A stretch of DNA of 64,000 bases from Hygrophila difformis (lineage: Eukaryota; Streptophyta; Magnoliopsida; Lamiales; Acanthaceae), in the NCBI GenBank assembly GCA_030278955.1, contig JAOANR010000005.1:1841431-1905430 (forward strand), written 5' to 3'. The translations under genes were made by a program, and so were the position numbers. The notes under the pieces are model-generated. The model saw only the letters and a list, made by a program, of their open reading frames with translations, searched no databases and was not told the DNA's origin. How positions within the stretch are numbered: position 1 is the stretch's first letter; the number at the start of each line of letters is the position of its first letter. Below are positions 22,875 to 32,413 of this stretch, piece after piece.

Positions 22875-24788
22875 TCAGTCGGAGTCCTCAGAATCATCAT
22901 CATCGTTGTCACCCACTTCTTCAGACCCATCTCCAGCATCAGCATCCTCAGCATCCTCATCGCTACCATCTCCAGACCCCACGTAGTCCTCATCATCATC
23001 GTCCTCAGAAGGTGTCTGAGGAGCGACATACCGCTGTCCTAAGCTCTGGGACATAAAATACTCAAGTCTGGCTGCATGATACGCTTGGGCTCGGGCATTC
23101 TTTTCAATCTGATCGCTCAAGAAGTTTTGTCTCTGAGCTACCAACCTCATTCGTTCATCCATAGTATTCATCCAGTTTTGCTGGTTGGTCATCATCGTCT
23201 GCTGATCAATCCTCAATGCCCTGGCCCAATCCGGCTCTCCCGGATACTGCTGATGTGACTGCTGCGACTGCTGTGGCTGAGCTCTGCCACGTCCTCTACC
23301 TCGACCTCTACCACCTCGTGTACCCCGGGTGGACTGTGAAGGAGCCTCAGAATGCTCCTGGCTAGCATGTGAAGGTGCAGGCGGCGGTGACTGCCTGGGT
23401 AACTCCCTCGGTAGTATCATGGGCTTGCATCTAATCCCAGGCAGCTTGAAGTTTCTCTTCCCAAAGGGAATAGGGGGCCTCATCCTCCAGTCTCTGTCAA
23501 ACTGCCCCATATCCACCCCTGCCTGTGCACACAGCTGCCATATCAAGCTGGGAAACATGAGAGCAGATCTCTTAGACACCCCTGGTGTCTGTCTCAACTC
23601 CAATGCAATAAGCTCTCCCATGTTAACCGGGCTCCCCACCTTGATGCAATATGGGACGTACATATCCACAGCAGTAGGTCCAGAGGTGTGAGTCGAAGGA
23701 CTCAGTCTAGATCTGTAGAACATGAGCAGCTGATACATGGGTGCATCCATATCAGGCCCATGTAACCTACTCATGTCATCGTCATCATAAGTGAGGACAT
23801 CCTCCTGACCCTCAAACATAGACATCAAGACCAGCTTCTTGATCTCCTCCCTATCATCAGCCCTCATAACTGGCTCCCAAAAATCCCTGCCGTAAGGCAC
23901 ATCCACTACTCCGAAAAACTGGTTGATGTGCTGAGGAGTGATGGGTACTCTAACCCCGAAAATCCACGAATCCTCCTCCTCAGCGTTGGCTAGAAACAGT
24001 CTAGTCAACTCCCATGAATATGTCCCGGCTGGATGTCTAACAAATCTCTCCCAACCTCTGGATCTGATAGCATCACGGAGTAGGGGGTGCTGCAGATCTC
24101 TGTCTGAAAATCCTCTATCGGCAATGATCCTCTTCTTGTGGAACCTCTTGTATAATTCATAGGCTCTGGCACTCCTAAACACAGTGGCATCAAATATGCC
24201 CGGACTGACATAATGCAACTCGGGGACATAGGCTCTCGGATCCTGCTTTTTCGGTCCTCCCCTATCCTCCTGCTCCTCCTGATCAACCTCCTCCTCATCT
24301 TCCTCTCCTCCTACAGCCTCAGGGACAGGCTCCTGTATAACTAATGCTGCAGATCTCCCCCTCCTAGGTCGAGAGGAAGTAGAAGTAGTAGCGGATGCCT
24401 TCCCCCGAGAGGCTCTAGTGGGGGCCTGTGAATGATCCGATGCCTCAGGCTGAGGCTGATCGGGCTGGTCAGGCTGATCAGGCTGATTGACCTCCTGATG
24501 GTCATCAGCGGGCGCTGTAGTGTGTCTAGAAGATGCACCGCTCTTGGACTTACTCTTCCTAAAATAGGAGAGAAGTCCTTTGGACTTAGAGGCACCTCCT
24601 GATCCTTGGGGCTGATCCATCTGTGTCGAATTTTTAGTGCGGAGTCTGCGATTTTCAAAAACATGCTCATCAGGAATAGGAGTAGGAACGCTATCCGGTG
24701 ACTGTGGATCATAAATCCCCAATCTCCCCTCGGGCATCGGTATATACCTATAACCCGATTTCTTAGGGAGATTTGGAGGATTATACAT
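22875..24788 (-). CDS. Element C ORF2: 637-residue protein with plant-transposon domain, paralogue of ORF3
   Basis: The frame opens with MYNPPNLPKKSGYRYIPMPEG. Residues about 60-200 are low complexity, with a DQP tandem run and SRPRRGRS. The conserved block, about 205-465, includes SRGWERF, HPAGTYSWELTR (to 263), HINQFFGVVDVPYG, THTSGPTAVDMYVPYC, GELIALEL, FPSLIWQLCAQAGVDM, matching ORF3 in order. A Gly/Arg repeat (RGGRGRGRGRGRAQ, about 500) resembles RNA-binding RGG boxes. The last 50 residues are almost all Asp, Glu, Gly and Ser. No signal peptide or membrane helix is seen. The ATG context (TATAATG) is weak. The gene lies 1.9 kb after the gag-pol stop with its own array, leader-like sequence and possible intron. 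The role is unknown. Confidence 0.8.
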   Translation of the reverse strand: MYNPPNLPKKSGYRYIPMPEGRLGIYDPQSPDSVPTPIPDEHVFENRRLRTKNSTQMDQPQGSGGASKSKGLLSYFRKSKSKSGASSRHTTAPADDHQEVNQPDQPDQPDQPQPEASDHSQAPTRASRGKASATTSTSSRPRRGRSAALVIQEPVPEAVGGEEDEEEVDQEEQEDRGGPKKQDPRAYVPELHYVSPGIFDATVFRSARAYELYKRFHKKRIIADRGFSDRDLQHPLLRDAIRSRGWERFVRHPAGTYSWELTRLFLANAEEEDSWIFGVRVPITPQHINQFFGVVDVPYGRDFWEPVMRADDREEIKKLVLMSMFEGQEDVLTYDDDDMSRLHGPDMDAPMYQLLMFYRSRLSPSTHTSGPTAVDMYVPYCIKVGSPVNMGELIALELRQTPGVSKRSALMFPSLIWQLCAQAGVDMGQFDRDWRMRPPIPFGKRNFKLPGIRCKPMILPRELPRQSPPPAPSHASQEHSEAPSQSTRGTRGGRGRGRGRGRAQPQQSQQSHQQYPGEPDWARALRIDQQTMMTNQQNWMNTMDERMRLVAQRQNFLSDQIEKNARAQAYHAARLEYFMSQSLGQRYVAPQTPSEDDDDEDYVGSGDGSDEDAEDADAGDGSEEVGDNDDDDSEDSD

Positions 24789-24799
24789 TATATTGGCAC

Positions 24800-25621
24800 C
24801 TGATTTTACAAAAATGATGGGTTAGTATCATATATATGCATTGCCTCCCATCCTCACACTTAAGTTTAAACCAAAGGTTTAACTTAAGTGTTAAGTATAA
24901 AGCAAACATATACATCAACCTAGAATGTGGGATTTATATGACTCAATGACCAAAATGTTGCATTTTAAGGTTCATAAATCCTAAACTTTGTTTAAAGAAA
25001 TAATCCATTTTATCCCAAAGTTTAAAAATTCACATTTAGGACAACTTTTTTAATAAAAACTCTCATTTTATTAAATTTCCAGATTTAATAAATAACATAA
25101 CCTAACTTAATAAACTAGTTTATCCTAAATGGTTTTAAATTAATATTTAAATCCATTCCAATTTATTTATAGGATAAATTAACCTATTTAAATTAACTAA
25201 ATTACAAATAAGAGAGTTTTCATCAAAACATGTTTCATTAACTCACATTATGAAAAACATGGAATTTTTGACAAAAATATAACTTTATATTTTTAATATA
25301 ACTAAAATGACATATTCTAGTAATGTTTCATCCATTCAATTAACCAAAAATGCCATTTTAAGTAATTTAAAAATAATTTTCAGATTTAAAATTTTCAAAA
25401 ATTCCAACTTTTTAAGATTAATCCAAAAATTTCACATTATGCATTCCAACCATGTTCTACATCACTTGTTCATGCTAAAACTAGAATTTAGACAATCAAA
25501 ATCAAATTTTATCCCACATTCTACAAAAACCCAAAATTCAAGTAACAATACCAATACCAAAATTAATGCATTCCAAAGCACTAGAATATGATAACAATTG
25601 AATTAGGATAGCCATTCTTAC
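24800..25621 (-). other. Possible leader intron before element C ORF2
   Basis: On the minus strand a consensus donor, AATCTAG|GTAAGAATGG, lies at 25622/25621, and a T-rich acceptor, TTTTTGTAAAATCAG|GTGCC, ends at 24800, twelve bases before the ORF2 ATG. Just before the donor are teloboxes (GAACCCTAG, AACCCTAAT type) and CT-rich sequence typical of plant 5' leaders. Splicing would remove 822 nt. This is inference from motifs. Confidence 0.4.
24849..24891 (-). other. Internal polypurine-tract copy and near-perfect inverted repeat
   Basis: CATCCTCACACTTAA (24849-24863) is identical to 18914-18928 in the polypurine tract at the 3' LTR. It overlaps an inverted repeat: ACACTTAAGTTTAAACC (24856-24872) pairs with GGTTTAACTTAAGTGT (24876-24891) around AAA, with one unpaired base. 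The site lies between gag-pol and ORF2, where a central tract could act. Confidence 0.65.
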
Positions 25622-25794
25622 CTAGATTGAAGGATTGGGACACTTTGAAGAGGAATCCCCAAAATTGGAAAACTAGGGTTCTTGAACCCTAATTTGATTG
25701 AACAAACAAAAGTTGGGGTTTTTGGAATGAGAATTGACAATGTAGGTGAGAATTGATAGGAAGAAACAAGAATTGGAAAAATTCTTACCAAAGT

Positions 25795-26212
25795 GGCGCG
25801 GATTGTGTCGCTTGGAAGGGAGAATGGCGCTCGGTTGAAGAAGAAAGAGGAAGGAGTGTTTTCGGGTGTTTTGGGAGAAAATGAGAAGAAAAGGAATTTT
25901 TAGGGATAAATCCCGTTCGAATCCGGGTCAGGTGCCCCAAACCCGCGATTCGGCGCCAAAAATGGCGCATAAGGCATGATTTATGCGCCGTGAAGAAGAA
26001 GTGGCGCATTCTGTGATCGAAAAATTTCTCGTCTGCGGGTGGCGCCGAAAGTGGCGCTCAGGAGTGATTTTATGCGCCACTCAGTACAAGTGGCGCATAA
26101 CCTGACTTCAAAATTTTCCAGGATACAAAATAGCGCATTTTATGGCGCTAGAGAGCAGTTTTATGCGCCACCCTGAAGGTGTGGCGCCTAAACTGAGTAT
26201 GTGGCACTCGAA
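25795..26212. repeat. GGCGC palindromic array upstream of element C ORF2
   Basis: Three clear units (starting about 25953, 26041 and 26133) and a diverged fourth (25795-25840) follow the same pattern as the LTR arrays: GGCGC, TGGCGCW, TTTATGCGCC, TGGCGCATW. On the minus strand the array is followed by leader-like sequence (25620-25790). Confidence 0.8.
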
Positions 26213-26702
26213 TTTCAGCTCAAACTTCACCAAAATGATATTCAATACACTCCCTAAGGTTAGCAAGTCAGATTTAGCATATGTAACCTCCCTAAATCCT
26301 CCCGGATCATGATTTTCCTCAATTAAATCAACTAGTCTATATAGATCCTCCTACTTAACTCATCACCGAGTCAAAAATGCACAATTCAAAATCAATTCTC
26401 CAAGCACACACAAATCCATCATTTCTCAACATTTTGCTACTTATTCCAATTCAAAAGCAATGTCCTACTTAATTTATTGAGCACATGCAATACATAGCAT
26501 ACAAATTAAACGGCATAAGTAAAATGAAAACACGACTTACTTTAATAACAACAGTAAAACAACTAAAAGCGCATAAATAAAAAATGCAAAATATTTTTGT
26601 CTTTTTCTTCCGTTTTATAATTTTTATTGGTTTTTATAAAATTTTAATAAATCAAAACTCAACATAATTAAACATGCAATGCATTTACTTCAACAAGCGG
26701 AT
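26213..26702 (-). other. Spacer after element C gag-pol
   Basis: AT-rich, no gene supported. It would hold the 3' end of the gag-pol transcript if ORF2 has its own promoter. Confidence 0.45.
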
Positions 26703-29700
26703 TTAAACAACCAAGGGCTTAACATTAATTTGTTCGATGAATTTAACTTCATCTCCAAAATAATGTTTAAGTCTTTGACCATTTACAGTAAATTCCCTTT
26801 CATCTTCAGCTTTTAAAACGACTGCACCATTGTCTAACACCTTCGCAATCCTAAAAGGTCCTGACCATTTCGTTTTCAATTTACCAGGAAAGAGTTTAAA
26901 TCTAGAATTATATAAAAGCACTAATTGACCCGCTTCAAACACCTTAGGCCTAAGCATTTTATCATGATAAAGCTTTGTTCTTTCTTTATAAATTAGAGCA
27001 TTATCATAAGCATGACGTCTCATTTCTTCTAACTCATTAAGATCTACCTTTCTTTTCTCTTGAGCTTCTTTAAATTCGAAATTTAATTTCTTCATAGCCC
27101 AAAGCGACTTAAACTCAAGTTCAAAAGGCAAGTGACAAGCTTTACCATAAACCAATTTAAACGGGGTCATCCCTATGGGTGTTTTAAAAGCTGTTCTATA
27201 AGCCCATAATGCTTCGTCTAACTTAAAAGCCCATTCTTTTCTAGATTTTCCTACAGTAGCTTCCAAAATCTTTTTAATCTCGCGATTAGTGACTTCCACT
27301 TGTCCATTGGCTTGAGGATGATAGGGTGTTGTTATCCTATGATGAACATGAAATCTAGATAACAATTGATTAACAGCCCTATTGACAAAATGAGATCCAC
27401 CATCACTAATGATTGCTTTAGGCACACCAAAACGGGTAAAAATTTGCTTTTTCAAAAATTTAATTACTTGTTTAGCATCATTCAACGCACATGCTTCAGC
27501 TTCTACCCATTTTGACACATATTCTACAGCAACTAGAACATATAATTTCCCATTAGATGGTGGAAATGGACCCATGAAGTCAATCCCCCACAAATCAAAC
27601 AACTCAACAGGCATAATTCCTTTTAAAGGCATTTCATCTCTTTTAGTGATATTACCGGCCCTTTGACATACGTCACATTTTTGCACAAATGATCTAGCAT
27701 CCCTATAAATATTAGGCCAAAATAAACCACCTTCAAGTACCTTATGAGCTGTCCTATTCGGTCCAACATGTCCTCCTCCAAGTCCTTCATGGCATGCTTT
27801 TAAAACTTTCTCAAAGTCCTCATCCGGGATGCATCTCCTTATAATCTGGTCTGCACACAGTCTAAACAAGTAAGGCTCATCCCAAATAAAATACTTAGCA
27901 TCAGTTTTAAATTTTTGCTTTTGACTATGCCATTTTAAATGATCAGGAATTACACCACATGCTAAATAATTTACAAAATCAGCAAACCAAGGATCAGAGG
28001 AAGTACTATTAATTAAATACAAATTTTCATCAGGAAATGCATCATTTATTAATTTTTCTTCCCCTTTTTCATGCTCTAGTCTCGACAAGTGATCAGCTAC
28101 AGGATTTTCTTCACCTTTTCTATCTTTAATTTCTAAGTCAAATTCCTGTAACAATAATACCCATCGAATCAACCGAGGCTTAGCATCCTTCTTTGTAAAC
28201 AAATATTTAATTGCAGCATGATCAGTGTAAACTACAGTTTTAGAACCAATCAGATAAGGCCTAAACTTTTCACATGCATACACAACAGACAATAATTCTT
28301 TTTCAGTGGTAGCATAATTTCTTTGTGCAGAATTTAAAGCCTGACTAGCATAATAAATAACATGAAGTTTCTTATCCTTTCGTTGACCCAGTACTGCACC
28401 AACAGCAGAGTCACTAGCGTCGCTCATGATCTCAAATGGCAGGCTCCAGTCGGGTGGCTGAATAATTGGTGCAGTTATCAATGCTTCCTTGATCCTATTG
28501 AACGCCTCAACACATTCATCAGAAAAGTTAAACTCCACATCTTTGCACAACAATTTAAACAGGGGCAATCCAATTTTTGAAAAATCTTTTATAAATCTCC
28601 TATAAAATCCAGCATGTCCCAGAAAACTTCTCAAAGTTTTTAAATTAGTAGGAGGTGGAATTTTAGCAATTACTTCTACTTTAGCCCTATCAACTTCAAT
28701 GCCATTTTTAGAAATTCTATGTCCTAAGACAATTCCTTCATTAACCATAAAATGACATTTTTCCCAATTAAGAACTAAATTTGATTCTTCACATCTAATC
28801 AGAACTTTTTCCAGATTAATTAAACATTTTTCAAAATCAGACCCGAATACAGAAAAATCATCCATAAATACCTCAATGCAAGTCTCAATTAAATCAGAAA
28901 ATATAGACATCATGCATCTCTGAAATGTAGCTGGAGCATTACACAGACCAAATGGCATTCTCCTATATGCAAATGTACCGTAAGGACATGTAAAAGTCGT
29001 TTTATCTTGATCCTCAGGTGCAATTGGAACTTGATTATAACCAGAATAGCCATCTAAAAAGCAATAAAATTCATGACCAGCTAAACGCTCTAGCATTTGA
29101 TCAATAAAAGGCAACGGAAAATGATCTTTCCTAGTTTTATCATTCAATCTCCTATAATCAATGCAAACACGCCATCCAGTAGTAGGTCTAGTAGGTACTA
29201 ATTCCCCATTTTCATTTCTAATAACAGTCATACCTCCCTTTTTAGGCACTACTTGTACTGGACTAACCCACTGACTATCAGAAATAGGATAGATAATACC
29301 TGCATCGAGTAGTTTAATCACCTCTGCTCTTACAGCTTCTTGTAGATGTGGATTCAATCTCCTTTGGGGTTGTCTAACTGGCTTGTCGTCCTCCTCCATG
29401 TAAATCCGATGTGTGCACAATGCTGGACTCAGTCCCTTGATATCAGCTATTGTCCAACCTATTGCTCTAACATGCTTACTCAACACTTGGGTTAATGCAT
29501 TTAATTGATCATCATTTAATTTATTACTTGCAATAACAGGTAAAGTGTCATTCTCACCAAGAAAAACATACCTCAAGTGTGATGGCAGCTCCTTCAATGT
29601 CAATGTAGGTGGCTTTTCAACAGACGGAACTAATTTGGATTCTTCAATTGCACATGTCACTTGCACAGGTAATCCTCCCTCACACTTACTTTCAGTTAAG

Positions 29701-32282
29701 TCTTCACAACTCTCCACTAACTGCTCAAATTTCCTATAGGGATCGTGTCTAGCAAAGAACTCTCTCTCAATCACCTCATCCTCCTGATAGATAGCTGTGA
29801 CTCTATTACACGGGTAGGTGTCAGAACTAGCGTGTTGTGTTTTAGTTGTCTTAGAAATGTCAAACGACACTTGTTCGTTACCTACTTTAAGTGTAATTTT
29901 ACCATCATCCATGTCTACCATAGCCCTACCAGTTTGAAGAAATGGTCTACCTAAAATCAGAGGGATATCAATGTCCTTTTCCATATCAAGAACAACAAAA
30001 TCAACAGGGAAAATGAAGCTCTCTACTTGAACAGGAACATCTTCTACAATGCCTAAAGGAGTCCTAATGGATCTATCAGCAAGCTGTAGCTGCATCCTAG
30101 TAGGCTTCACAACTCCTACTCCTAGTTCTCTAAAGACATGTAGAGGCATCAGATTAATACTAGACCCGAGATCACACAAGGCTTTGTTGAATTCTTTAGT
30201 GCCTATGATGCACGGAATAGTGTAACTCCCAGGATCTTTTTGTTTAACAGGTTGCCTTCTTTGTAAGATTGCGCTGCATTCCCCTGTCAGTGTCACTTTC
30301 TCTTCATCATCAACACTCCTCTTTTTTGATAGAATTTCTTTTAAAAACTTAGCATAGACGGGCATTTGTGCTATAGCATCAGAGAAAGGAATATCAATTC
30401 TTAAATTCTTAAAGACTTCTAAGAATTTAGCATAATCTTTATCTTCCTTAGCCTTTTTAAGACGCTGTGGGTAAGGGATAGGTGGCTGATATGACTTGAC
30501 TGGAACAGTAGACTTTCCCTTATCCTTACTCCTATCAACACTAACTCTCTCACTCTCCTTAGGCTCCTCAGAATCCTTCTGCTGACTTTCTTTCTCTGAA
30601 TCCTCACCTTGATCGTCTACAGTATCAGCTGAAACCTCTGGATCATCTAAGGTAGGGTAAGGATTAGGTAATTCCTTTTTATTCCTTAAAGTGATTGCTT
30701 TACATTGTTCTTTTGGATTGGGATCAGGCATGCTTGGTAGTGTTCCTTGCTGTCTATTTGAAGTGTCCCTAGCAATTTGACCAACTTGTACTTCTAGATT
30801 TCTCATTGAGGCTTGCATTTGCTGAATTGTTTGTTGTTGAGACACGATTGTGCTCATTAACTCTTTTAAATTAACTTCATCACTTACTTGATTTTGTTGC
30901 AGCTGTTGTTGAGGTTGAAAGTTCCTAGGTTGTTGGTTAGGGTAGAAGGACTGATTTTGATTTCTATTTTGATTAAAGTTTTGATTCTGATTTTGATTTT
31001 GGTTTTGTGGATAAGATTGACGGTTGTTTTGTGGATAATTGTTTTGTTGGAATTGAGAGTTTTGATTAGGGTAAAAATTTTGGTTTTGAGGTCGGTTTTG
31101 GTTGTAATTTTGCTGCCTATTTCCCATGTAATTCACATCTTCCACTTGCTCCTCAGTGCTCTCACACTGCATAGTCTCTTGAAGTCCTTGATCAAGCAAG
31201 TGACAAGCTGATGACTCGTGAGGTCCATGACAAATACCGCATCTCACAACTTTAGCTTGACCTTTCTTAAGCGTAGAAACTTCCCTCATCAAAGCATCTA
31301 ACTTAGAATCTATAGCAACTGCCTTTTCTACCTCATAGATTCCCCCTTTTGTTTTATTTCTAGCATTTTTCTTACCAGGAAATTTTTTCATATTAGAAAT
31401 CTTTTTCTCAATTATTTCTTTAGCTCTAGAAGGTCCTATAGATAGAAAAGAATCTCCAGCCGCTGCATCCAACAAGTTCCTCCAATGATCAATCAACCCA
31501 TTGTAGAAGAAGTGCATCTGCTGCCAATCTTCAAAGCCATGATTCGGGCATCGTGCCAATAAAGTATTATATCTATCCCATGCTTCAAGCAAAGTTTCAC
31601 CCTCATCTTGCACAAATTCTTTGTTTTTTTCTTGCAATTCAATAACCTTAGATGGTGGGAAGAATTGTTCTAAGAAAGCTTCTAACATTTTATCCCAAGT
31701 AGTGACATCCCTTAATTGAAGTGAGTTGTACCAAGTTTTAGCCTTATCTCTAAGTGAAAACGAGAACAATCTCAACTTAATTTCATCACTAGTAACACCA
31801 TTTATTTTCACTGTGTCACAATAGTCTAGAAAGTTCCTTATGTGTTCTACAGCATCATTCGTAGGTGATCCATTATATTGATTAGCTTGAACCATAGTAA
31901 TTAGTGCAGGCTGAAGGGTAAAGCTTAAAGCATCTACATCAGGCCTAGGAGTTCTATTAAGCAGATTTCCACTAGTTCCTTGTAAGTGTTCTTCAATGGT
32001 CATTTCAGCTTGATCATCGTGCTCCAAATCACCACCGTTACCTCCGTTATTACCCTGATTATCATTATCATTCGCTGCCATGTTTAACCTATTGAACTGA
32101 GCAACTAACTGATTAGTAAGATTTGTTGAGACTCCAGTCGTTGGAGAATAGTTGTCTTCATCAGAGGATGAATTAATTAAAATTTCCAACTGAGCTGGTC
32201 TCCTACGTTTTCCTAATCTAATAGCTCTAAGAGTACGCTCAATTTCAGGATCATAAGCTATTTCTGCTTGTTTGCTTCGCAC
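26703..32282 (-). CDS. gag-pol: Gag-Pol polyprotein, element C (Athila-like)
   Basis: A single open frame of 1859 codons. Gag core is at about 95-300; a zinc knuckle [13 protein letters not shown] (CX2CX3HX4C) is near 346-358; residues about 384-464 are strongly Gln/Asn rich. Protease has CDLGSS with Asp704. RT has FMDDFSVFG with Asp1141-1142, typical of Athila. RNase H starts SDASDS at Asp1288. Integrase follows with the zinc region ([10 protein letters not shown] ... CDVCQ), [14 protein letters not shown] and [10 protein letters not shown], giving the DDE triad. There is no chromodomain, as expected for this clade. The frame begins with GTG directly after TTTGCA, so TTTGCAG|TG reads like a splice acceptor; the first ATG in frame is about residue 68 (MAANDNDN). 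The start of Gag may thus come from a spliced leader exon. No stop or frameshift was seen. Confidence 0.93.
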   Translation of the reverse strand: MRSKQAEIAYDPEIERTLRAIRLGKRRRPAQLEILINSSSDEDNYSPTTGVSTNLTNQLVAQFNRLNMAANDNDNQGNNGGNGGDLEHDDQAEMTIEEHLQGTSGNLLNRTPRPDVDALSFTLQPALITMVQANQYNGSPTNDAVEHIRNFLDYCDTVKINGVTSDEIKLRLFSFSLRDKAKTWYNSLQLRDVTTWDKMLEAFLEQFFPPSKVIELQEKNKEFVQDEGETLLEAWDRYNTLLARCPNHGFEDWQQMHFFYNGLIDHWRNLLDAAAGDSFLSIGPSRAKEIIEKKISNMKKFPGKKNARNKTKGGIYEVEKAVAIDSKLDALMREVSTLKKGQAKVVRCGICHGPHESSACHLLDQGLQETMQCESTEEQVEDVNYMGNRQQNYNQNRPQNQNFYPNQNSQFQQNNYPQNNRQSYPQNQNQNQNQNFNQNRNQNQSFYPNQQPRNFQPQQQLQQNQVSDEVNLKELMSTIVSQQQTIQQMQASMRNLEVQVGQIARDTSNRQQGTLPSMPDPNPKEQCKAITLRNKKELPNPYPTLDDPEVSADTVDDQGEDSEKESQQKDSEEPKESERVSVDRSKDKGKSTVPVKSYQPPIPYPQRLKKAKEDKDYAKFLEVFKNLRIDIPFSDAIAQMPVYAKFLKEILSKKRSVDDEEKVTLTGECSAILQRRQPVKQKDPGSYTIPCIIGTKEFNKALCDLGSSINLMPLHVFRELGVGVVKPTRMQLQLADRSIRTPLGIVEDVPVQVESFIFPVDFVVLDMEKDIDIPLILGRPFLQTGRAMVDMDDGKITLKVGNEQVSFDISKTTKTQHASSDTYPCNRVTAIYQEDEVIEREFFARHDPYRKFEQLVESCEDLTESKCEGGLPVQVTCAIEESKLVPSVEKPPTLTLKELPSHLRYVFLGENDTLPVIASNKLNDDQLNALTQVLSKHVRAIGWTIADIKGLSPALCTHRIYMEEDDKPVRQPQRRLNPHLQEAVRAEVIKLLDAGIIYPISDSQWVSPVQVVPKKGGMTVIRNENGELVPTRPTTGWRVCIDYRRLNDKTRKDHFPLPFIDQMLERLAGHEFYCFLDGYSGYNQVPIAPEDQDKTTFTCPYGTFAYRRMPFGLCNAPATFQRCMMSIFSDLIETCIEVFMDDFSVFGSDFEKCLINLEKVLIRCEESNLVLNWEKCHFMVNEGIVLGHRISKNGIEVDRAKVEVIAKIPPPTNLKTLRSFLGHAGFYRRFIKDFSKIGLPLFKLLCKDVEFNFSDECVEAFNRIKEALITAPIIQPPDWSLPFEIMSDASDSAVGAVLGQRKDKKLHVIYYASQALNSAQRNYATTEKELLSVVYACEKFRPYLIGSKTVVYTDHAAIKYLFTKKDAKPRLIRWVLLLQEFDLEIKDRKGEENPVADHLSRLEHEKGEEKLINDAFPDENLYLINSTSSDPWFADFVNYLACGVIPDHLKWHSQKQKFKTDAKYFIWDEPYLFRLCADQIIRRCIPDEDFEKVLKACHEGLGGGHVGPNRTAHKVLEGGLFWPNIYRDARSFVQKCDVCQRAGNITKRDEMPLKGIMPVELFDLWGIDFMGPFPPSNGKLYVLVAVEYVSKWVEAEACALNDAKQVIKFLKKQIFTRFGVPKAIISDGGSHFVNRAVNQLLSRFHVHHRITTPYHPQANGQVEVTNREIKKILEATVGKSRKEWAFKLDEALWAYRTAFKTPIGMTPFKLVYGKACHLPFELEFKSLWAMKKLNFEFKEAQEKRKVDLNELEEMRRHAYDNALIYKERTKLYHDKMLRPKVFEAGQLVLLYNSRFKLFPGKLKTKWSGPFRIAKVLDNGAVVLKAEDEREFTVNGQRLKHYFGDEVKFIEQINVKPLVV

Positions 32283-32390
32283 TGCAAATATTAAATAAAA
32301 ATAAAATACAATAAGTAACAGTTAAATTAATATTTAACTTAATAGATTTAAATTAATAAACTAAAAACAATTAAAAATTCACAACAAATT

Positions 32391-32407
32391 CCCCGGCAAC
32401 GGCGCCA
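32391..32407 (-). other. Primer binding site of element C (Asp tRNA)
   Basis: The plus strand reads CCCCGGCAACGGCGCCA, identical to the 3' end of plant tRNA-Asp; the minus strand therefore pairs with that tRNA, six bases inside the 5' LTR. This primer is typical of Athila elements. Confidence 0.9.
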
Positions 32408-32413
32408 AAAACT

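Noticed and set aside
20344..24788. Envelope genes of an endogenous retrovirus-like element
   Set aside because: Position would fit, but neither ORF has a signal peptide, membrane segment or cleavage site that I can see; the conserved block is of the plant transposon protein type.
25307..25591. 94-codon plus-strand ORF
   Set aside because: It lies antisense to the presumed ORF2 leader intron in very AT-rich sequence and has no coding features.
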